From contig JBJXDX010000058.1 of assembly GCA_046154585.1 (NCBI GenBank), positions 4,901 through 68,900 on the forward strand: a DNA stretch of 64,000 bases. Direction: 5' to 3'. Positions within the stretch are counted from its first letter, which is position 1. Every line of letters starts with the position of its first letter. The notes below the pieces were generated by a model. That model ran no database searches and was not told the DNA's origin. It saw nothing but the letters and a program-made list of their open reading frames with translations. Below are positions 8,707-17,416 of the stretch, piece by piece. The position numbers and the translations under genes are program-made. The stretch is from CADEFX01 sp046154585 (GTDB taxonomy: Bacteria > Pseudomonadota > Alphaproteobacteria > Rhizobiales > Hyphomicrobiaceae).

Positions 8707-9681
8707 ATGACAAAACCCGCACTGCTTTCGACTGGTCCGATGATGCCACTGATCGCAGATCAGATCGAACCTGCATTCGAGGTGCACTGGATGCACAAGA
8801 CCGGCGACGTCAACGCCATGATCGCGGAGGTGGGCCCGCGCATCGAAGCCGTCTGCACGGGCTCCCATACCGGGGTCAAGACGGACGCGGCGCTCATTGC
8901 CAAGTTGCCGAGGCTGAAGATCATCAGCAATTTCGGTGTCGGGTACGACACGATCGACGTTCCAGCCGCCGTCAAGCAGGGAGTCATTATCTCCAATACA
9001 CCCGACGTGCTGAACGAGGAGGTGGCCGATACCGCGCTGGGCCTGCTTCTCTCCACGGTTCGGGAATTGTCCAAGGCCGAGGCCTACATGCGCGCGGGTC
9101 GCTGGCCGGTCGAGGGCGACTACCGGCTGACGCCGGCGAGCCTGCGCGACCGCACGATCGGCATGATGGGTCTCGGCCGGATCGGCAAGGCCATCACGCG
9201 CCGGCTGGAAGCTTTCGGGCTTCCCATCAGCTACTACTCGCGCAGCAAGCAGGCGGGCGTCTCCTACCCGCACTATGCCGATCTGACGGCGTTGGCGCGC
9301 GACGTGGATACGCTGATCGCCATTTTGCCCGGCGGTCCTGCGACCCAGAACATCGTCAATACCGAGGTGCTGAACGCGCTGGGGCCGCGCGGCATCTTCA
9401 TCAACATGGCGCGCGGATCGATCGTCGACGAGGCGGCGCTGATTGCGGCCCTCAAGAACCGGACGATTCTAGCGGCAGGGCTCGACGTCTTCTGGAACGA
9501 GCCGAAGGTCAATCCGGAGTTTCTGACATTGGAGAACGTGACGCTTCTCCCGCACGTCGGCTCGGCCTCGGTCTTCACGCGCGACCAGATGGGACAGCTC
9601 GTCGTCGACAACCTCATCCTGTATCGCGACCGCAAACCGCCGGTGACTCCGGTGCCCGATACGCCGTTCAAGGGATGGTAG
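8707..9681 (+). CDS. D-isomer-specific 2-hydroxyacid dehydrogenase
   Basis: The 324-residue protein is an NAD(P)-dependent 2-ketoacid reductase of the glyoxylate/hydroxypyruvate reductase type. The dinucleotide-binding motif is GMMGLGRIGKAITRRL. The catalytic residues are in place: Arg in NMARGSIVDEAAL, Glu in LDVFWNEPK, and His in LLPHVGSAS. Length is typical. A GAGCTGGAG stretch precedes the ATG. It could reduce a 2-oxoacid produced by the neighbouring catabolic genes, or serve in C2 metabolism. It is not SerA: the C-terminal ACT domain is absent. Confidence 0.92.
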   Translation: MTKPALLSTGPMMPLIADQIEPAFEVHWMHKTGDVNAMIAEVGPRIEAVCTGSHTGVKTDAALIAKLPRLKIISNFGVGYDTIDVPAAVKQGVIISNTPDVLNEEVADTALGLLLSTVRELSKAEAYMRAGRWPVEGDYRLTPASLRDRTIGMMGLGRIGKAITRRLEAFGLPISYYSRSKQAGVSYPHYADLTALARDVDTLIAILPGGPATQNIVNTEVLNALGPRGIFINMARGSIVDEAALIAALKNRTILAAGLDVFWNEPKVNPEFLTLENVTLLPHVGSASVFTRDQMGQLVVDNLILYRDRKPPVTPVPDTPFKGW

Positions 9682-9718
9682 GGGCAAGCCGGATCACTTT
9701 TTCACGAGACGACATTTC

Positions 9719-9734
9719 TTAAGCGGGCCTTAAC
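9719..9734 (+). promoter_or_regulatory. Putative CtrA binding site
   Basis: TTAA-GCGGGCC-TTAAC is an exact match to the alphaproteobacterial CtrA box TTAA-N7-TTAAC. It lies about 86 bp before the PilZ gene start. That location suits cell-cycle or motility control of a c-di-GMP effector. Confidence 0.6.
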
Positions 9735-9819
9735 TGCGTTCGTGTAAATTTCGACATATTGAGTTGGCTCGAGGTGGGCAAGAGACCATCTACAGCTTGC
9801 GCAATCAGGAGTAAGTGCG

Positions 9820-10242
9820 TTGTCACTCGTGCGGCAGCCCATAGGGACGGTCGTCCAGCTTCATTCGCAAAGCAGCGCAGTCGCGAAAGTCGACGGCGAC
9901 GCACGCGTGGCTTTGCGCCGTCGCGTCCTCAAGGCGGGCGTTGTCGCCTACAACGATCGCCACGTCACCCTGCCCTGCACCGTGCGCGATCTGTCCGCCA
10001 CTGGCGCCCGCGTACGCGTGGAAGGTTCCATCAGCGCGCCGGATACGTTCGAGCTGATGATCGACATCGACGGTTTTGAAGCCAACTGCCAGGTCGTCTG
10101 GCGCAAGAGCAACGAGATCGGCGTGCGTTTCCTGGGCGCGCCGCGCATGGTGGCGCCAAAGCGAACCCAAGTCATCAACCCGATGCTGCCGACGCCGAAA
10201 GCGTCGCTGCGCCGCCAGCCCAAGCCCGGCGAAACGATCTGA
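9820..10242 (+). CDS. PilZ domain protein
   Basis: The 140-residue protein is a single PilZ domain, a c-di-GMP receiver. An Arg/Lys-rich motif RRRVLKAGVV (around residues 31-40) is followed by CTVRDLSATGARVRVEG, the D/NxSxxG part, then by a strand-rich second half (CQVVWRKSNEIGVRFLG). The RxxxR element is not a perfect match (RRRVLK), so ligand binding is likely but not certain. Translation starts at TTG 9820, eight bases after AGGAG. It is convergent with the HD protein (23 bp gap) and sits behind a CtrA-type box, pointing to a role in motility, adhesion or the cell cycle. Confidence 0.85.
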   Translation: MSLVRQPIGTVVQLHSQSSAVAKVDGDARVALRRRVLKAGVVAYNDRHVTLPCTVRDLSATGARVRVEGSISAPDTFELMIDIDGFEANCQVVWRKSNEIGVRFLGAPRMVAPKRTQVINPMLPTPKASLRRQPKPGETI

Positions 10243-10265
10243 GCCTCGCGGACCTCAGAACCAGC

Positions 10266-10850
10266 TCAGCTCGCGTGCTTCTGCAGAAACTGCTCCTTGC
10301 CCAGCACCATCATCACGTGATCGGCCGAGAACATATCGGCGTAGTGCAGCACATAGGCGGCATAACCCCGGTTGCGAAACGGCATCTTGGGCGAGTGCGT
10401 CGCCACCACGCTGATGATCTCGTGCGAGAAGCCCAGTTCCTTGAGCAGCATGGCGCCGACGACGCCGTGCGGGATCTCCTTGGACAGGGTCGAGCCAACG
10501 ACCGCGCCACCCTCGCGCACATACATGAGCGGCTTGTCCACGTCGTGCAGGATCAGGATTGGAACCAGGAGTTCGTTGGCGAGATCGACGTTCCAGTCGG
10601 CCTTGGCGCGCTTTGCCAAATCGATGCCGGCGCGGGTGACCTCATTGACGTGGTGCATCAGGGGATAGTCGGCACCGGCGCTCCACGGCATGTCCTCCAG
10701 GCGCTCGTAGGGGCTCGAAGCCCACGTGCTGACCCACGCCGTGACCACGCGGTCGCGCATCTCGAGGGCTAAGAGATCGAGGCCGAACAGACACTCCTCG
10801 ACCGCCTTGCGGCGCGCGTTGCTCGTCTTGTCGATGACGTACGGACTCAA
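10266..10850 (-). CDS. HD domain-containing protein
   Basis: The 194-residue protein shows an HD-type metal-dependent phosphohydrolase pattern: His pair in MHHVNEVTRAG, the HD dyad in ILILHDVDKP, then His in KEIPHGVVGAM and THSPKMP. The fold is consistent with nucleotide or phosphate ester hydrolysis, but the substrate is unknown. The start is TTG at 10850, six bases after GGGGAGG. It lies just downstream of the binding protein gene on the same strand (69 bp) and is convergent with the PilZ gene. It lacks the HD-GYP signature, so it is not a c-di-GMP phosphodiesterase by sequence. Confidence 0.8.
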   Translation of the reverse strand: MSPYVIDKTSNARRKAVEECLFGLDLLALEMRDRVVTAWVSTWASSPYERLEDMPWSAGADYPLMHHVNEVTRAGIDLAKRAKADWNVDLANELLVPILILHDVDKPLMYVREGGAVVGSTLSKEIPHGVVGAMLLKELGFSHEIISVVATHSPKMPFRNRGYAAYVLHYADMFSADHVMMVLGKEQFLQKHAS

Positions 10851-10919
10851 ACAGACCTCCCCGATTTTTTTCTTGGAATGGCGTCCTGCTGGGAAGGTAG
10901 CAGCAGGACGCCGGTCTGC

Positions 10920-12500
10920 CTACTGATCGAGCCACACGCCGATCAGATCCTGGCCCTGGAAGTGGCTGGCGGACATGTGCCAGCCTTTGACCTTCTTGTG
11001 ATGCACAATGATGCGCTGCCACCAGTGCACGGTCAGGCTGTAGTTCTCCGTAAGCAGGTGCTTCTCGAACTCGTGCACGAGGGCCTTGCGCTTGGCGACA
11101 TCGAGCGTCCGGTTCTGCTGATCCCACAGATCGTCCAGCTTGGTGTCGGTGTGACGGGAGTAGCTGATCGGCGACTTCTTGTTCGTCAGATACGATTGAT
11201 GCTGCGCCGTGACATCGTCGGCGGGCACCGTCACGGGATACATGGCGACATCAAACTTCCCGTCGACCAGATTGCCGAAGTAGGGGGTGGTCTCGACCTG
11301 CGAGTGCTCGGCTGTCACACCAATACGACGCCACTGGTCGATCAGGAACACCCCAACGGGCGTGTAGGGCTCGGCCAGCGTACGATTGTGCAGCTGAAAT
11401 TTCAGGTTCTCTTGCCCCGCCTCCTTCAGCAGGCGCCTGGCCTCGGCACGCGACTTCTCGATATCCCGCCCGTAACCCGGGATCTTCTCGATCTCCGATT
11501 CCGGCAGCGCATACTCGTAGCCGGGCCGCAGCATGCCGCCCGTCGCTTTCACGATGGTGATCTTGGAGAGCGCCTCGTTGCCATTCCAGCGATCGATCGC
11601 CAGCGAGAGCGCACGTCGCACCCGCGGATCGTCGAACGGCTTTTTGGACGTATTGAAGATGACGATGTCGTTGGTCGCCCACGGCCCTTCATGCAGAACG
11701 AACTTGTCCTTGTCGGCCGAGTTCATGAGCTGATCGCGCTCGCTCGGCGTGCGGCCGCGAAACTCTACGTCGAACTGTCCCCCGAGTAGTCCCGGAACGA
11801 CAGCGCCAGTTTTCACAAAATAGGCCTTGTAGCCGTCGAGGTATGGCAATCCGTTGCGGAAGTAGCCATCGAAGCGCTTGGTCGTAAGATGTGAGCCGCG
11901 CACGTACTCCACGAACTGATAGGCGCCAGAGCCCAGGATGTTCTGCTCTGGGAATTTCGGGTCCTCCTTGATCTTGGCCGCGCTGTAGATGCAGTTGAAG
12001 GGCGACGCCAGGACGTCGAGCATCGATGCACTGATCTCGCTGAGCCGGAAGATGATTGTCGCCGGATCGGGCGCCTCAATGCTCTTCACGATCGAATACG
12101 CGGACTTGCGCAGAGAGACCACGCCAGTCGGCGGGTTGGCGATGCGATCGAATGACGCCTTCACATCGGCGGAGGTCAGAGGCGAGCCGTCGTGAAATTT
12201 GACGCCTTCGTGCAGCTTGAAGGTATAGGTCAATCCATCGTCGGCCGCATCCCAGCTCTTGGCAAGGTCGCCGACAATCTTGCCGCCCTGGCTGCTGTCG
12301 TATTTGACGAGGTAGGAGAACATCGGGCTGATGGGATGCAGCAGCGCAAACGTCTGCGAGGCATGGCAATCGTAATTTGGCGGTTCAGCCGTGACCGCAA
12401 AATTCAATATGCCGCCGCGCTTTGGCGTTTCCGCGGTGGCGGTCGAACTCGGGGCAAGGACAAACGCAATAGCTGCAGCGGCCGCAAAACCAGACTTCAT
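10920..12500 (-). CDS. ABC transporter substrate-binding protein, family 5 (peptide/nickel type)
   Basis: The 526-residue secreted protein begins with a signal peptide (hydrophobic stretch, cleavage near ATAETPKRGG). It continues with the family 5 binding-protein pattern: GLTYTFKLHEGVKFHDGSPL, the DPRVRRALSLAIDR block and a long C-terminal lobe. This family binds oligopeptides, nickel complexes, opines or glycosides in the periplasm. GGGAGG precedes the ATG. No permease or ATPase gene is adjacent, so it is an orphan here and must use subunits coded elsewhere. The ligand cannot be read from the sequence. Confidence 0.9.
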   Translation of the reverse strand: MKSGFAAAAAIAFVLAPSSTATAETPKRGGILNFAVTAEPPNYDCHASQTFALLHPISPMFSYLVKYDSSQGGKIVGDLAKSWDAADDGLTYTFKLHEGVKFHDGSPLTSADVKASFDRIANPPTGVVSLRKSAYSIVKSIEAPDPATIIFRLSEISASMLDVLASPFNCIYSAAKIKEDPKFPEQNILGSGAYQFVEYVRGSHLTTKRFDGYFRNGLPYLDGYKAYFVKTGAVVPGLLGGQFDVEFRGRTPSERDQLMNSADKDKFVLHEGPWATNDIVIFNTSKKPFDDPRVRRALSLAIDRWNGNEALSKITIVKATGGMLRPGYEYALPESEIEKIPGYGRDIEKSRAEARRLLKEAGQENLKFQLHNRTLAEPYTPVGVFLIDQWRRIGVTAEHSQVETTPYFGNLVDGKFDVAMYPVTVPADDVTAQHQSYLTNKKSPISYSRHTDTKLDDLWDQQNRTLDVAKRKALVHEFEKHLLTENYSLTVHWWQRIIVHHKKVKGWHMSASHFQGQDLIGVWLDQ

Positions 12501-12697
12501 TCAAACCTCCCTTTAGCGCTCGCCATTTTATTGATTGTATCCCCGGCGTGCCACGAACCTGGCTTCGCGCGGGAGCTTTGGGACCGGGGGGCAACGGCGC
12601 CGCCCCGCATCAGCCACGATGGCTGACGTCCGCGGTCAGATTAATGGACGCAGGCGATTGGTCAAATGAAACGTTGCAAGGGGCTGACCGGGCAGCC

Positions 12698-12979
12698 TCA
12701 GCCACCCCAGGTGCACACTACCTCCTGACAGCGCGTGCGCCCGGCCAACGAGCAGCGCGCGGCCACCAGGCGGCAGGTCCGGCATGTGTAGGACGACAGA
12801 CAGCCGCGCACGCGGCCTGTGCGGGAGAAATTGCAGGTGCGGACGGTCTGGCAGTCCCGGCCCGGATCGATGCCGACGGCTTGCTGGGCGACGGCCGGTG
12901 AGGATGCCTGAGCCAGCGTCAACAGCGCGACGGCAAGGCCAGCGGCAAGCCACATCGACAGCGCGTGAAGTCCAGACAT
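12698..12979 (-). CDS. Small secreted Cys-rich protein
   Basis: The 93-residue protein has a clear signal peptide (LHALSMWLAAGLAVALLTLA, cleavage near AVAQQA). A short mature part follows with eight cysteines. Pairs such as CQTVRTC and CRTCR suggest disulphides or metal binding in the periplasm. The start at 12979 is favoured by GGGAG eight bases upstream; an in-frame ATG 15 bases earlier is weaker. I do not recognise the family. It stands alone between the binding protein gene and the aminotransferase gene. Confidence 0.6.
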   Translation of the reverse strand: MSGLHALSMWLAAGLAVALLTLAQASSPAVAQQAVGIDPGRDCQTVRTCNFSRTGRVRGCLSSYTCRTCRLVAARCSLAGRTRCQEVVCTWGG

Positions 12980-13126
12980 GTGCAGCACTCCCATCGCCTG
13001 AGGCGATCAGATGTCTGCAAATGGTCCCGCAACTCAGGGCCCATGGCAATGGACGCTCGGCCTATACGTTAAGAGAAGGCAACGGCTGTGCCCGGCAAGC
13101 CACGCCCAGCGGAGACGCCGGGATGC

Positions 13127-14023
13127 CTATTCGGCGGCCTTCTTGGCCGGCTGCACGGCGGCCATGTAGTCGTTGAGAAGCTGCTCGGAAACCCGGCCGG
13201 GCTGATAGTTGTAGGGGCCAATCTCGCGTACCGGCGTCACCTCGGCCGCCGTACCGACGATGAAGCACTCCGTGAACCCCGGCAGTTCATCCGGCATGAT
13301 AGTCCGCTCGTTGACAGCGATGCCGCGCCGTTTCGCGAGATCGATGACCGTGCGCCGGGTAATCCCGTCGAGGAAGCAGTCGGGCGTAGGCGTGTGCAAG
13401 GCGCCGTCCTTGACGAAGAAGATGTTGGCGCCCGTGCATTCGGCCACGCGGCCACGCCAGTCATACATCAGCGCGTCCGCATAGCCGGCCTTCTCCGCGC
13501 GATGCTTTTCGATGGTGCAGATCATGTAGAGGCCGGTGGCCTTGGCCTTGGCAGGAATGGTGGCAGGATCGGGCCGACGATATTGGGCAAGGCCGATGCG
13601 AATGCCGCGCAGGCGCTCCTGCGGATCGAAATAGGAGCCCCAATCCCAGGCCGCGACTGCGAGATGGATCTTGTTGAGCTGTGCCGACACGCCCATCTGC
13701 TCGCTGCCGCGCCAGGCGATTGGGCGCACGTAACAGTCCACCAGCTTGTTGGCCCGCATGGACTCGTTGCAGGCGGCATCGATCTGCTCAACGGTGTAGG
13801 GGATTTCGAAGTCCAGCATGCGGGCGGAGTCGATCAAGCGCTGCGAGTGCTCGCGCAGCTTGAAGATTTGTCCGCCGTAAGCCCGCTCGCCCTCGAACAC
13901 GGCGCTGGCGTAGTGCAGACCGTGCGTCAAAATGTGCAGATTGGCTTCGCGCCACGGCACCAACTTGCCGTCGAACCAGATGAAGCCGTCCCGATCGTGA
14001 TAAGGCACAAGCGTTGCCGCCAT
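13127..14023 (-). CDS. ilvE: Branched-chain amino acid aminotransferase
   Basis: The 298-residue protein is a fold-type IV PLP enzyme. It interconverts leucine, isoleucine and valine with their 2-oxoacids, using glutamate/2-oxoglutarate. The N-terminal WFDGKLVPWREANLHILTHG, the FEGERAYGG substrate loop, the KAKATGLYM region with the PLP lysine, and GRVAECTGANIFFVKDG are all typical of IlvE. The start at 14023 follows GGAGGATACA. It is divergent from the MarR gene; an inverted repeat lies just upstream (14046-14070). A D-amino acid aminotransferase is the alternative but fits less well. Confidence 0.9.
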   Translation of the reverse strand: MAATLVPYHDRDGFIWFDGKLVPWREANLHILTHGLHYASAVFEGERAYGGQIFKLREHSQRLIDSARMLDFEIPYTVEQIDAACNESMRANKLVDCYVRPIAWRGSEQMGVSAQLNKIHLAVAAWDWGSYFDPQERLRGIRIGLAQYRRPDPATIPAKAKATGLYMICTIEKHRAEKAGYADALMYDWRGRVAECTGANIFFVKDGALHTPTPDCFLDGITRRTVIDLAKRRGIAVNERTIMPDELPGFTECFIVGTAAEVTPVREIGPYNYQPGRVSEQLLNDYMAAVQPAKKAAE

Positions 14024-14045
14024 TGTATCCTCCAGAAGGCGTACT

Positions 14046-14071
14046 GAACGCCGTTCTGTTCCAGGCGTTCC
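14046..14071 (-). promoter_or_regulatory. Inverted repeat / EcfG-like promoter candidate upstream of ilvE
   Basis: GAACGCC (14046-14052) and GGCGTTC (14064-14070) form an inverted repeat with an 11-bp spacer. On the minus strand the same bases also read GGAAC-N16-CGTT (14071 to 14047), the EcfG promoter pattern, 24 bp before the ilvE start. The two readings overlap, so one may be coincidental. Confidence 0.35.
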
Positions 14072-14205
14072 GTTCAGCACGCAAAGCTTTGTCAGCATTG
14101 GAAGCGCCACAGCCGTGGCAGCTCGCGAACCCCCACCACGCGCCGCTGGACGGCCTGCCGAGCCTCGCAAAATGACTTGCCACGACTAACAATCGGCTTC
14201 AAATA

Positions 14206-14218
14206 AGTCAACATGACT
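14206..14218. promoter_or_regulatory. Short palindrome over the MarR start codon
   Basis: AGTCA-ACA-TGACT is a perfect inverted repeat that overlaps the ATG of the MarR-type gene. MarR proteins often repress their own genes from such sites, so autoregulation is plausible. The arms are short and chance cannot be excluded. Confidence 0.3.
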
Positions 14219-14764
14219 GACATAACCGCACCGACTCTCGGCCCGCGCACAGGCCCAGCCGAAGCCGCCGCTGCCGAACTTGCCGGAGAGACGCGACCCG
14301 ACGCTCGCCTCGTGACAGTCGTCGAACTGCTGTTCTTTGCCTACCGCGATTTCACGGGCGAGGCGGATGCCGTGCTGGAGGAGATCGGCCTCGGACGGGC
14401 GCACCACCGCGTGCTGCATTTCGTCTATCGCAACCCCGGCCTGAGGGTCGCCGATCTGCTGGGCATCCTGAAAATTACCAAGCAGAGTCTCGCCCGCGTT
14501 CTCAAGCAACTGGTAGACGACGGCCACGTCACGCAGTCTATGGGCGAGCGGGACAGGCGCGAGCGCCGCCTGATGCTCACGGACAAGGGAACGGCATTGG
14601 CGCGACGCCTAATCGCCCTGCAAACGGCACGCGTGGCGCAGGCACTGTCGTCCGCTGGGCCGGAGGCCGAAGTTCTGACGCGCGATTTTCTGTTCGCCAT
14701 GATAGGTGTCGACGATCGCGCCGGCGTCGCCACTCTCACTCGCGATCCGGAGTTTGCCGCCTAG
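14213..14764 (+). CDS. MarR family transcriptional regulator (PetP-like)
   Basis: The 183-residue protein has a winged-helix MarR domain. RVADLLGILKITKQSLARVL is the recognition-helix region, and SMGERDRRERRLMLTDKG is the wing followed by the conserved dimer helix start. A 35-residue Ala/Thr-rich N-terminal tail precedes the fold. It is followed after 23 bp by an OmpR-type response regulator and then a histidine kinase. A MarR plus OmpR-type pair in this order recalls petP-petR of Rhodobacter capsulatus (from memory of that locus). The effector is unknown. Confidence 0.88.
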   Translation: MTDITAPTLGPRTGPAEAAAAELAGETRPDARLVTVVELLFFAYRDFTGEADAVLEEIGLGRAHHRVLHFVYRNPGLRVADLLGILKITKQSLARVLKQLVDDGHVTQSMGERDRRERRLMLTDKGTALARRLIALQTARVAQALSSAGPEAEVLTRDFLFAMIGVDDRAGVATLTRDPEFAA

Positions 14765-14787
14765 ATTGCGAGGCAAGGGGGTGTCAC

Positions 14788-15504
14788 ATGACGGGGAGCA
14801 TGACCTACCAGCGTCGCGAGCCGCTGCCCGACAATGCGCCCCATGTGCTCGTAGTCGATGATGACCAGCGCATTCGCGACCTGCTCGGGCGCTACCTGCT
14901 CGAGAACGGCTTTCGCGTGACGACGGCATCGGATTCGGCGACCGCGCGCGCTTCGATGCGCGGCCTGAGCTTCGACCTCGTCATCCTCGACCGGATGATG
15001 CCGGGCGAAGGCGGGCTGGAGCTTGCTCGCGAACTCAAAACCATCTCGCCTGTGCCGATCTGCATGCTGACAGCCAAAGCGGAGCCGGAAGACCGGGTCG
15101 AAGGGCTGGAAGCGGGCGTCGACGACTATGTGACGAAGCCCTTCGAGCCGCGCGAACTCGTGCTCAGGCTGCAGAACATCATGCGCCGAGGGCAGATCAC
15201 CGCAGGTCCCCGCGAGGAGATTCGCATGGGCGACTTTACGTTCCACATCGCGCGGGGCGAGTTGAAGCAGGGCGAGGAGAACATCAAGCTCACCGAGCGG
15301 GAGCGCGATCTGCTGCGCCTGTTCGCAAGTCGGCCCGGCTCACCCATCGCCCGCCATGAGCTTGCGAGCGACGATGCCACGGGCAGCGAGCGCGCTATCG
15401 ACGTGCAGATCAACCGTCTGCGCCGAAAAATCGAGTCCGACCCTGGCAATCCCGTCTACCTGCAGACGGTGCGTGGCAAGGGCTATATCTTCTACATCGA
15501 TTGA
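14788..15504 (+). CDS. OmpR-family response regulator (PetR-like)
   Basis: The 238-residue protein has an N-terminal receiver and a C-terminal winged-helix DNA-binding domain. The acidic pocket is D24-D26 (VVDDDQRIRDLL), the phosphoacceptor is Asp68 (VILDRMMPG), and the conserved lysine is Lys117 (YVTKPFEPRE). The effector domain ends with the usual DVQINRLRRKIE and TVRGKGYIF. It lies between a MarR gene and a sensor kinase, which is almost certainly its cognate kinase. The target genes are not visible here. Confidence 0.92.
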   Translation: MTGSMTYQRREPLPDNAPHVLVVDDDQRIRDLLGRYLLENGFRVTTASDSATARASMRGLSFDLVILDRMMPGEGGLELARELKTISPVPICMLTAKAEPEDRVEGLEAGVDDYVTKPFEPRELVLRLQNIMRRGQITAGPREEIRMGDFTFHIARGELKQGEENIKLTERERDLLRLFASRPGSPIARHELASDDATGSERAIDVQINRLRRKIESDPGNPVYLQTVRGKGYIFYID

Positions 15505-15542
15505 AGACGCCCCCGGGGGCCTCGCCTAACCCACAAGAGTAG

Positions 15543-16973
15543 ATGACGGCCGCGTACCAGAAGCTGCATGACATCGCGACCAGGGGTAGGGCTGCTCTAC
15601 CCGATTGGTTGCAGAAGCCCGCGCTGCAAGGGCACTTGGGGCGGCTCGCCGCCGTGCTTGCCGACGCGATGCCCAAGGGCCTCTATGCACGCGCGCTCAT
15701 CATCATCATCGCGCCGATCGTTCTGCTCGAAAGCGTCGTTGCCTTTTCCTTCATGGAGCGCCACTGGCAATCGGTGACCCGGCGCCTGTCGGAAGCGACC
15801 GCTCGCGACATCGCCGCGCTGATCGACGTGTACGAAAGCTACGGCATCAACGACGACTACGCCCGCCTCATCGAGATGGCGCGGGAGCGCCTGGGCCTGT
15901 CGATGCAGATCCTGCCGCCGGGCGAACTGCCTACGACGCAGCCCAAGCCGTTCTTCGCGCTGCTCGATCGCACGCTCTCCAATGAGATCAGGAAGCACGT
16001 TACGCGGCCGTTCTGGATCGACACCGTGGGCCAGTCGCGGCATGTGGAAATTCGCGTCAAGCACGATGCCGCCATTCTCAGGTTCATCGCCACGCGCAGC
16101 CAGACATATGCGTCCAACTCCCATATTTTCCTGATCTGGATGGTCGGCACGTCCGTCGTCCTGCTCACGGTCGCCATTCTCTTCATGCGCAACCAGATCA
16201 GGCCGATCCTGCGGCTGGTCGAGGCCGCCGACGCGTTCGGCAAGGGCCGCCGGGTGCCGGACGATTTCCGTCCGCGGGGTGCCCGCGAGGTGCGCCAGGC
16301 CGCCCAGGCCTTCATCGAAATGCGCGAGCGCATCACCCAGCACGTGGATCAGCGCACGGCGATGCTGGCCGGCGTCAGCCACGATCTCCGCACGGTGCTG
16401 ACACGGTTCAAGCTCGAGCTCGCATTTCTAGGCGACGGCCCGGAGGCCAAGGCGCTGAAGGCCGACGTCAACGAGATGCAGCACATGCTCGAGGACTATC
16501 TCGCGTTCGCCAAGGGCGACGGGGGCGAGGTCGCCGAGCCGACCAGCGTCAGCGAGCTTCTGGAGGAAGTGCATGACGACGCGCAGCACTTCGGCAAGCC
16601 CATCGAGCTCAGGCTGCGGCGGCGTCCGCGTGACCTGGTCCTGCCGCTGAAGCGCAATGCCTTCAAACGCGCAATCACCAATCTCGTCTCCAACGCTGCC
16701 CGCTTCGGCGATCAGATCATCATCCGCGCCGGCACGGACCGGCAGTGGCTGCGCATCGAGGTGGATGACGATGGGCCGGGCATCCCGCCGGAGGAGCGCG
16801 ACAACGTCTTCCGGCCGTTCTACCGGCTGGACCACTCCCGCAACCAGGACGAAGGCAATTCCGGCCTCGGGCTCGCCATCGCACGCGATATCGCCAAGAG
16901 CCATGGTGGCGACGTCGCGCTCGGGGAAAGCTCCATGGGCGGGCTCAGAGCCATCATCCGCGTCCCATTGTGA
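15543..16973 (+). CDS. Sensor histidine kinase, EnvZ-like
   Basis: The 476-residue membrane kinase has TM1 at about 51-70 and TM2 at about 194-214, enclosing a periplasmic sensor of some 120 residues. A HAMP segment follows, then the phosphoacceptor His280 in GVSHDLRT, and an ATPase domain with NLVSNAARFG (N box), DDGPGIPPEERD (G1) and NSGLGLAIAR (G2). All elements needed for activity are present. It follows the response regulator by 38 bp and should phosphorylate it. The signal is unknown. ATG 15543 is used. Confidence 0.92.
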   Translation: MTAAYQKLHDIATRGRAALPDWLQKPALQGHLGRLAAVLADAMPKGLYARALIIIIAPIVLLESVVAFSFMERHWQSVTRRLSEATARDIAALIDVYESYGINDDYARLIEMARERLGLSMQILPPGELPTTQPKPFFALLDRTLSNEIRKHVTRPFWIDTVGQSRHVEIRVKHDAAILRFIATRSQTYASNSHIFLIWMVGTSVVLLTVAILFMRNQIRPILRLVEAADAFGKGRRVPDDFRPRGAREVRQAAQAFIEMRERITQHVDQRTAMLAGVSHDLRTVLTRFKLELAFLGDGPEAKALKADVNEMQHMLEDYLAFAKGDGGEVAEPTSVSELLEEVHDDAQHFGKPIELRLRRRPRDLVLPLKRNAFKRAITNLVSNAARFGDQIIIRAGTDRQWLRIEVDDDGPGIPPEERDNVFRPFYRLDHSRNQDEGNSGLGLAIARDIAKSHGGDVALGESSMGGLRAIIRVPL

Positions 16974-17137
16974 CGCTCATCGCCCCCAACGCGCGCCGGA
17001 CATTCGATCGCCGCGGCAAGGCTGACACAGCCGATCGTCATCATAGCGAAGATCGGTAACCATCTTGGTCGTCACTTAGACATAGGATAGTTTGTGCATG
17101 GTCTCGCCGGGCCAATGTGATGAGAAAGGGAGTGACT

Positions 17138-17374
17138 ATGTCATCAAGGAATATCTTGGCCGCGATTGCGCTTTCTTCCACGATCGCCGGCTTTGCCGGA
17201 GCGGCTCAATCCGCGCCGATGTCATCCGTGCTGCCGAGTCTGGCTCCGTTAGCCTCGTCGGAAGTTGAGCCCGCGCGCCATCGCGAAGTGTGCGAGCGCG
17301 TTTGCAGAAGGCGGATCTTTGGCAAATGCACTCGTCGTGTGACGCGGTGCTATCGTCCGCGGCATCGCTGGTAG
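17138..17374 (+). CDS. Small secreted basic protein
   Basis: The 78-residue protein has a signal peptide (NILAAIALSSTIAGFAGAAQ) and a short mature domain. Its end is strongly basic and holds four cysteines (REVCERVCRRRIFGKCTRR and a CYRPRHRW tail). The start at 17138 follows AAAGGGAG at a good distance; an in-frame ATG at 17117 is less likely. I do not recognise the family. It stands alone between the kinase gene and the convergent csaA. Confidence 0.6.
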   Translation: MSSRNILAAIALSSTIAGFAGAAQSAPMSSVLPSLAPLASSEVEPARHREVCERVCRRRIFGKCTRRVTRCYRPRHRW

Positions 17375-17416
17375 ACGTTTGCGGAGCAGTAGCCACAAGC
17401 TGCTGCTCCCTTCCCT

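Noticed and set aside
8389..9273. 294-codon minus-strand frame over the 2-hydroxyacid dehydrogenase
   Set aside because: It is antisense to a well-defined dehydrogenase and has no recognisable motif.
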